DNA of 9,818 nt from assembly GCA_002786505.1 (NCBI GenBank), contig PCTK01000203.1, positions 1,000 through 10,817 of the forward strand, in the 5' to 3' direction. The position numbers and the translations under genes are program-made. Shown here piece after piece: positions 6,795-9,818 of the stretch. Position 1 is the first letter of the stretch. Each line of letters begins with the position of its first letter. The notes beneath the pieces were generated by a model that was given only the letters and a program-made list of their open reading frames with translations, had not been told where the DNA came from and did not search any database. This DNA is from Nitrospinae bacterium CG22_combo_CG10-13_8_21_14_all_47_10. GTDB lineage: Bacteria > Nitrospinota > Nitrospinia > Nitrospinales > VA-1.

Positions 6795-6836
6795 AGGCTT
6801 TGGTGCCGCGCGTTGTGTGTGGCACATTGATAGCCT
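6795..6836 (+). promoter_or_regulatory. Two-stem structured leader upstream of rplY
   Basis: An inner hairpin pairs 6803-6812 with 6816-6825 over ten base pairs, three of them G-U, around the loop TTG. An outer stem pairs AGGCT (6795-6799) with AGCCT (6832-6836). The structure ends 24 nt before the rplY start and has no U tract, so it is not a plain terminator. Ribosomal protein genes are often controlled by mRNA leaders that bind their own product, and that is a possible role here. The pairing is seen; the regulation is inference. Confidence 0.38.
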
Positions 6837-6849
6837 TTATCACATTGAT
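6823..6849 (+). repeat. 9-bp direct repeat CACATTGAT before rplY
   Basis: CACATTGAT occurs exactly at 6823-6831 and 6841-6849, a period of 18 bp. The first copy overlaps the 3' arm of the leader hairpin; the second abuts the GGGAG ribosome site of rplY. It may be a paired protein-binding site, an alternative RNA pairing partner, or a chance duplication. Confidence 0.5.
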
Positions 6850-6860
6850 GGGAGTACAGA

Positions 6861-7502
6861 ATGTCAGCTCTAGCAGGGAAATTAAGAGAAGCAACCGGAA
6901 AATCTGCAACACGGAAACTTAGAACCGAAGAGACCATGCCTGCCGTGGTGTATGGGCTGAAAGGTAATGTTAACGTGGTCGTTAACCCCAAGGAACTGAG
7001 AAAACTCCTTGAAGCGAAGGGCCGCAATGCCTTGATTGAGCTCAATATTGAAGGCGACTCTGAGCGCAGTGTCTTGTTGAAAGAATTTCAATCTCACCCA
7101 TTGAGGATGGGTTGGTTGCATGCTGATTTCCTGGAAGTGGATTCCAGTAAGAAAATCAGGGTCAAGGTTCCGGTTGTGCTGGTGGGTCATTCTCCGGGTG
7201 AAAAAATGGGTGGGATGGTTAACCACATCCTTCGTAATCTGGAAGTGGAGAGCGTTCCCTCAAATATCCCTGAAAAGATTGAGATACAGATGAGCGAGGT
7301 GCAACTGGATGGGGTTGTCCATGTTTCTGACCTTGTGGCGGGAGAAGGTGTGGAAATTATCAATGACCCCAGTGACGCGGTAGTGACGGTTCATGTTGAA
7401 AAGGAAAAAGAAGAGAAACCTGAGGGCGAGGAGGGTGAAGCAACCGAAGGTTCTACTGCACAGGCTGGGTCTGAAGCCAAGAAAGATGACGGTTCAAAAT
7501 AA
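6861..7502 (+). CDS. rplY: 50S ribosomal protein L25 / general stress protein Ctc
   Basis: This 213-residue protein is the long (Ctc-type) form of L25, which binds loop E of 5S rRNA in the large subunit. The N-terminal L25 domain (about 1-93) contains TMPAVVYG (25-32) and the closing motif ADFLEVD (88-94). A second beta domain (about 98-178) carries the family's VPVVLVGHSPGEKMGG segment (103-118). A charged, Glu-, Gly- and Lys-rich tail (179-213) is typical of long bacterial forms and likely disordered. GGAG at 6850-6853, with seven bases to the ATG, is a good ribosome site. pth follows after only three bases, so the two are surely co-translated. The pairing of ctc and pth next to prs is a widely conserved arrangement. 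The 72-bp leader is structured and repeated, as described separately. Confidence 0.95.
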   Translation: MSALAGKLREATGKSATRKLRTEETMPAVVYGLKGNVNVVVNPKELRKLLEAKGRNALIELNIEGDSERSVLLKEFQSHPLRMGWLHADFLEVDSSKKIRVKVPVVLVGHSPGEKMGGMVNHILRNLEVESVPSNIPEKIEIQMSEVQLDGVVHVSDLVAGEGVEIINDPSDAVVTVHVEKEKEEKPEGEEGEATEGSTAQAGSEAKKDDGSK

Positions 7503-7505
7503 ACA

Positions 7506-8063
7506 GTGTTCTTGATTTTAGGTCTGGGCAATCCCGGGCCACGCTATGAACTAACGCGGCATAATGCGGGTTTCTGGGTGGCAGATAATCTGGCCGATAA
7601 ATATAATATCCGGCTGGATAGCCATAAATATTTTTCCTTGTATGGAAAAGGAGAATTGGATGGGCTGGAAGTTGTTATAGCAAAGCCCATGACTTATATG
7701 AATGAAAGCGGAAAAGCGGCAAGGTCGTTGCTTGCCGCTTTTAATATTTCCCCAGATCGAATGCTTGTGATTCATGACGACATTGATCTTCCCCTTGGCA
7801 AGATTAAAAAAAAGTTCAATGGCGGCGATGGGGGGCAACGGGGGATTCGATCAACGATTCAATCTATACGGACCGGAGAGTTTGCGCGAGTTCGTGTTGG
7901 GATTGGCAGGCCGGAAGATAAGGAAGATATCGTTGACTACGTGTTGTCGCCTTTTGCTGAAGAAGACTCCGGCCTGATAAATGAAACTATAGAACAAGCG
8001 GTGCGGACGGTAGAAGCGGCGCTCCAGGAACTCAATAAACGATCTAAATCAACGGAGGATTGA
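7506..8063 (+). CDS. pth: Peptidyl-tRNA hydrolase
   Basis: Pth cleaves the ester bond of peptidyl-tRNAs that drop off stalled ribosomes and so recycles tRNA in the cytoplasm. The 185-residue length fits bacterial Pth. Active-site motifs are FLILGLGNPGPRYELTRHNAG (2-22) with Asn9 and catalytic His19, KPMTYMNESG (60-69) with Asn66, and VIHDDIDLPLGK (88-99) with Asp91. The loop that in E. coli Pth contains His113 and Asn114 here reads GGDGGQRGIRS (106-116), giving Gln111 and Arg112; see findings. The start is GTG, three bases after the rplY stop, and no strong ribosome site is visible. Re-initiation by ribosomes finishing rplY is therefore likely. The C-terminal helix and short charged tail are present. 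hppA begins five bases after the stop. Confidence 0.96.
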   Translation: MFLILGLGNPGPRYELTRHNAGFWVADNLADKYNIRLDSHKYFSLYGKGELDGLEVVIAKPMTYMNESGKAARSLLAAFNISPDRMLVIHDDIDLPLGKIKKKFNGGDGGQRGIRSTIQSIRTGEFARVRVGIGRPEDKEDIVDYVLSPFAEEDSGLINETIEQAVRTVEAALQELNKRSKSTED

Positions 8064-8068
8064 ACAGA

Positions 8069-9818
8069 ATGTTAACGGAACACAAAGGAGAAATTGTCTT
8101 CATCGGATTCGCCATGATCTTGTATCTGGTGATGGCCGCTTTTGACGCGTCTCAGAAATTTGTCTATATGGCGGTTTTGTTTGGATTGTTTGGACTTGTT
8201 ATCGCTTGGAAGCTTTTTGAAAGCGTGGATGATGAGCCGGCCGGTAATGAAAAAATGACCGAAATCGCCGATGCCATTCATGAAGGAGCAATGGTTTTTC
8301 TTGCCAGGGAATATAAAATACTTGGTTATTTTATCGGAGGGGTGTTCCTTCTGTTACTGGTTTTGATTTCCGTGCAAAAAGGTTTATGGATCGGTTTATG
8401 GACCGCCGTGGCCTATGCAGTGGGAGCCGGGTGTTCCATGCTTGCCGGATTTTTCGGCATGAACGCGGCAACCACTGCTGGAGTAAGAACCTCTCAGGCG
8501 GCATCAGATGGCGGTCAGTCTAAAGCTCTCAGCATTGCTTTTAATGGCGGCGCTGTTATGGGCCTGTGTGTGGCAAGCCTTGGGTTGCTCGGGGTTGGCG
8601 GATTGTTCACCCTGTTTGGTCGTGGAGAGTCGATCAGCGTTATCAGTGGATTTGCCATGGGTGCCAGTTCCATCGCTCTTTTTGCGCGTGTGGGCGGCGG
8701 CATCTACACCAAAACCGCCGATGTCGGTTCCGACCTGGTTGGCAAAGTGGAAGCGGGGATCCCGGAAGACGATCCACGAAATCCGGGAGTTATTGCCGAT
8801 AACGTCGGCGACTGTGTCGGGGATACCGCCGGTTTGGGAGCGGATATTTTTGAATCCTATTGCGGTTCCATGATCGCTACCATTGCTATCGGTGCAAGCA
8901 TGGCAACCATGAGATTTGAATATATGGCCCTGCCAATTCTGGTGGCTATGGTGGGTCTGGTTGCGTCTGTTTTGGGAATCCGGGCTATGAGTGCATTGGG
9001 AAGCATGGACCCTTCTGACGCGCTCCGCAATTGTACCTTCATCAGCGCGGGCGCGATGTTGTTCGCGACCTTTTTCCTGATTAAGGTTATGGGATTGCCG
9101 TCAGGCGTTTTTGTTGCCCTGTTGTTTGGTTGTCTGGCAGGGATTGGTATTGGTTTGATCACCGAATATTACACGGCTGGCAAACCTGTTATCCGCATCG
9201 CAGAGTCAAGCAATACGGGTGTTGCGACTGTAATGATCACAGGTCTTGCTGTGGCGATGGAAAGTTGTGTCATTCCTATCCTGATCATCGCCTTGGCAAT
9301 TTATGTGGGTGCCGAGTTTGCGGGGCTTTATGGAGTGGCTCTTTCGGCAGTGGGAATGCTGGCAACGGTAGGGATCACCATGTCGGTGGATGCTTACGGA
9401 CCGATTGCGGATAACGCTGGCGGAATCTCCCAAATGGCGAACCTGGGAGAAGACACCCGTAAAATTACAGATGGACTGGATCAGGTGGGTAATACCACAG
9501 CGGCAATTGGTAAAGGTTTTGCTATTGGTTCTGCGGCGCTGACAGCGCTGGCTTTATTCGCGGCATTCACCCAGGCGGCAAATATTGATTCCATTGATAT
9601 CACCAAAACATCGGTGGTCATCGGTGTTTTTCTGGGCGGAGTGATTCCCTTTTATGTTGCCTCCCTCACCATGACCTCGGTCGGAAATGCGGCCATGACC
9701 ATGGTTGAAGAAATTCGTCGCCAGTTCCGCGAGATTCCGGGTTTGATGGAAGGTACCGGGAAACCGGACAGTGCCCGTTGTATTGATATCAGCACCCAGG
9801 CGGCTCTGAAAGAAATGA
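8069..9818 (+). CDS. hppA: Membrane-bound ion-pumping pyrophosphatase, 3' end missing
   Basis: This integral membrane enzyme hydrolyses PPi and pumps H+ or Na+ across the inner membrane. The window holds 583 codons plus one base; the family usually has about 670-700 residues, so the last helices and the conserved C-terminal loop lie beyond the edge. The frame is open throughout. Many hydrophobic helices are visible (for example 9-25, 31-48, 84-101, 107-130). The catalytic loops include GGGIYTKTADVG (209-220), KVEAGIPEDDPRNPG (226-240), DNVGDCVGD (244-252), D259/E262 in ADIFES, and DAYGPIADNAGG (441-452). GNTTAAIGKG (474-483) has Ala478 and Gly481, the pattern of the K+-dependent subfamily. 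Whether it pumps Na+ or H+ cannot be told with confidence. GGAGG (8054-8058), ten bases before the ATG, lies inside the end of pth, which ends five bases upstream. Confidence 0.96.
   Translation, partial: MLTEHKGEIVFIGFAMILYLVMAAFDASQKFVYMAVLFGLFGLVIAWKLFESVDDEPAGNEKMTEIADAIHEGAMVFLAREYKILGYFIGGVFLLLLVLISVQKGLWIGLWTAVAYAVGAGCSMLAGFFGMNAATTAGVRTSQAASDGGQSKALSIAFNGGAVMGLCVASLGLLGVGGLFTLFGRGESISVISGFAMGASSIALFARVGGGIYTKTADVGSDLVGKVEAGIPEDDPRNPGVIADNVGDCVGDTAGLGADIFESYCGSMIATIAIGASMATMRFEYMALPILVAMVGLVASVLGIRAMSALGSMDPSDALRNCTFISAGAMLFATFFLIKVMGLPSGVFVALLFGCLAGIGIGLITEYYTAGKPVIRIAESSNTGVATVMITGLAVAMESCVIPILIIALAIYVGAEFAGLYGVALSAVGMLATVGITMSVDAYGPIADNAGGISQMANLGEDTRKITDGLDQVGNTTAAIGKGFAIGSAALTALALFAAFTQAANIDSIDITKTSVVIGVFLGGVIPFYVASLTMTSVGNAAMTMVEEIRRQFREIPGLMEGTGKPDSARCIDISTQAALKEM

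Noticed and set aside
8508..8873. Frames of up to 121 codons inside hppA
   Set aside because: They are shifted-frame shadows of a strongly conserved membrane protein whose own frame is open throughout.
9809..9818. TGA at the last three bases as the stop of the pyrophosphatase gene
   Set aside because: It is out of frame: codon 583 is ATG (9815-9817) and one base remains. The protein also lacks its C-terminal helices, so the gene continues beyond the window.
1..9818. CRISPR array, insertion sequence, prophage, toxin-antitoxin or defence genes
   Set aside because: No spaced repeat array, no transposase or integrase motif and no terminal inverted repeats were seen. All large frames are accounted for by housekeeping or signalling families.

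Overview
The window carries an ordinary-looking chromosomal block of a Gram-negative bacterium: a divergent regulatory gene on the left, then a long rightward run of housekeeping genes. Evidence for a Gram-negative cell is a LolB-like envelope lipoprotein and a second predicted lipoprotein made of TPRs. The order LolB-like protein, ispE, tRNA-Gln, prs, rplY, pth resembles the arrangement known from Deltaproteobacteria and related lineages. Nitrospinota or a deltaproteobacterium-like lineage is my best guess, but this is inference from gene order and protein style, not a proven assignment.

Layout. Positions 1-148 hold no convincing gene, but they contain a likely intrinsic terminator for the leftward gene. 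Positions 149-1453 (minus) encode a GAF-domain SpoIIE/RsbU-type PP2C phosphatase. A 174-bp divergent intergenic region follows, with a perfect 15-nt inverted repeat in the phosphatase leader and a candidate sigma70 promoter facing right. Rightward genes are then a DciA/DUF721-family protein, a 612-residue TPR lipoprotein, a LolB-like lipoprotein, ispE (overlapping its predecessor by ATGA), tRNA-Gln(UUG), prs, rplY/ctc, pth and the first 583 codons of hppA, which runs off the right edge.

How the genes work together. The two lipoproteins and ispE are tightly packed, which suggests co-expression of envelope factors with isoprenoid (undecaprenyl/quinone precursor) synthesis. tRNA-Gln, L25 and Pth serve translation, and Prs makes PRPP. 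The membrane pyrophosphatase would recover energy from PPi released by biosynthesis, including PRPP-using reactions. No clear internal terminator separates DUF721 from hppA, so one or two long transcripts are plausible.

I found no CRISPR array, insertion sequence, phage gene, toxin-antitoxin pair or defence system, and I do not claim a new system. The observations most worth checking are a two-stem structured leader with a 9-bp direct repeat before rplY, substitutions at normally conserved positions of Pth and the pyrophosphatase, and the uncharacterised pair of lipoproteins coupled to ispE.
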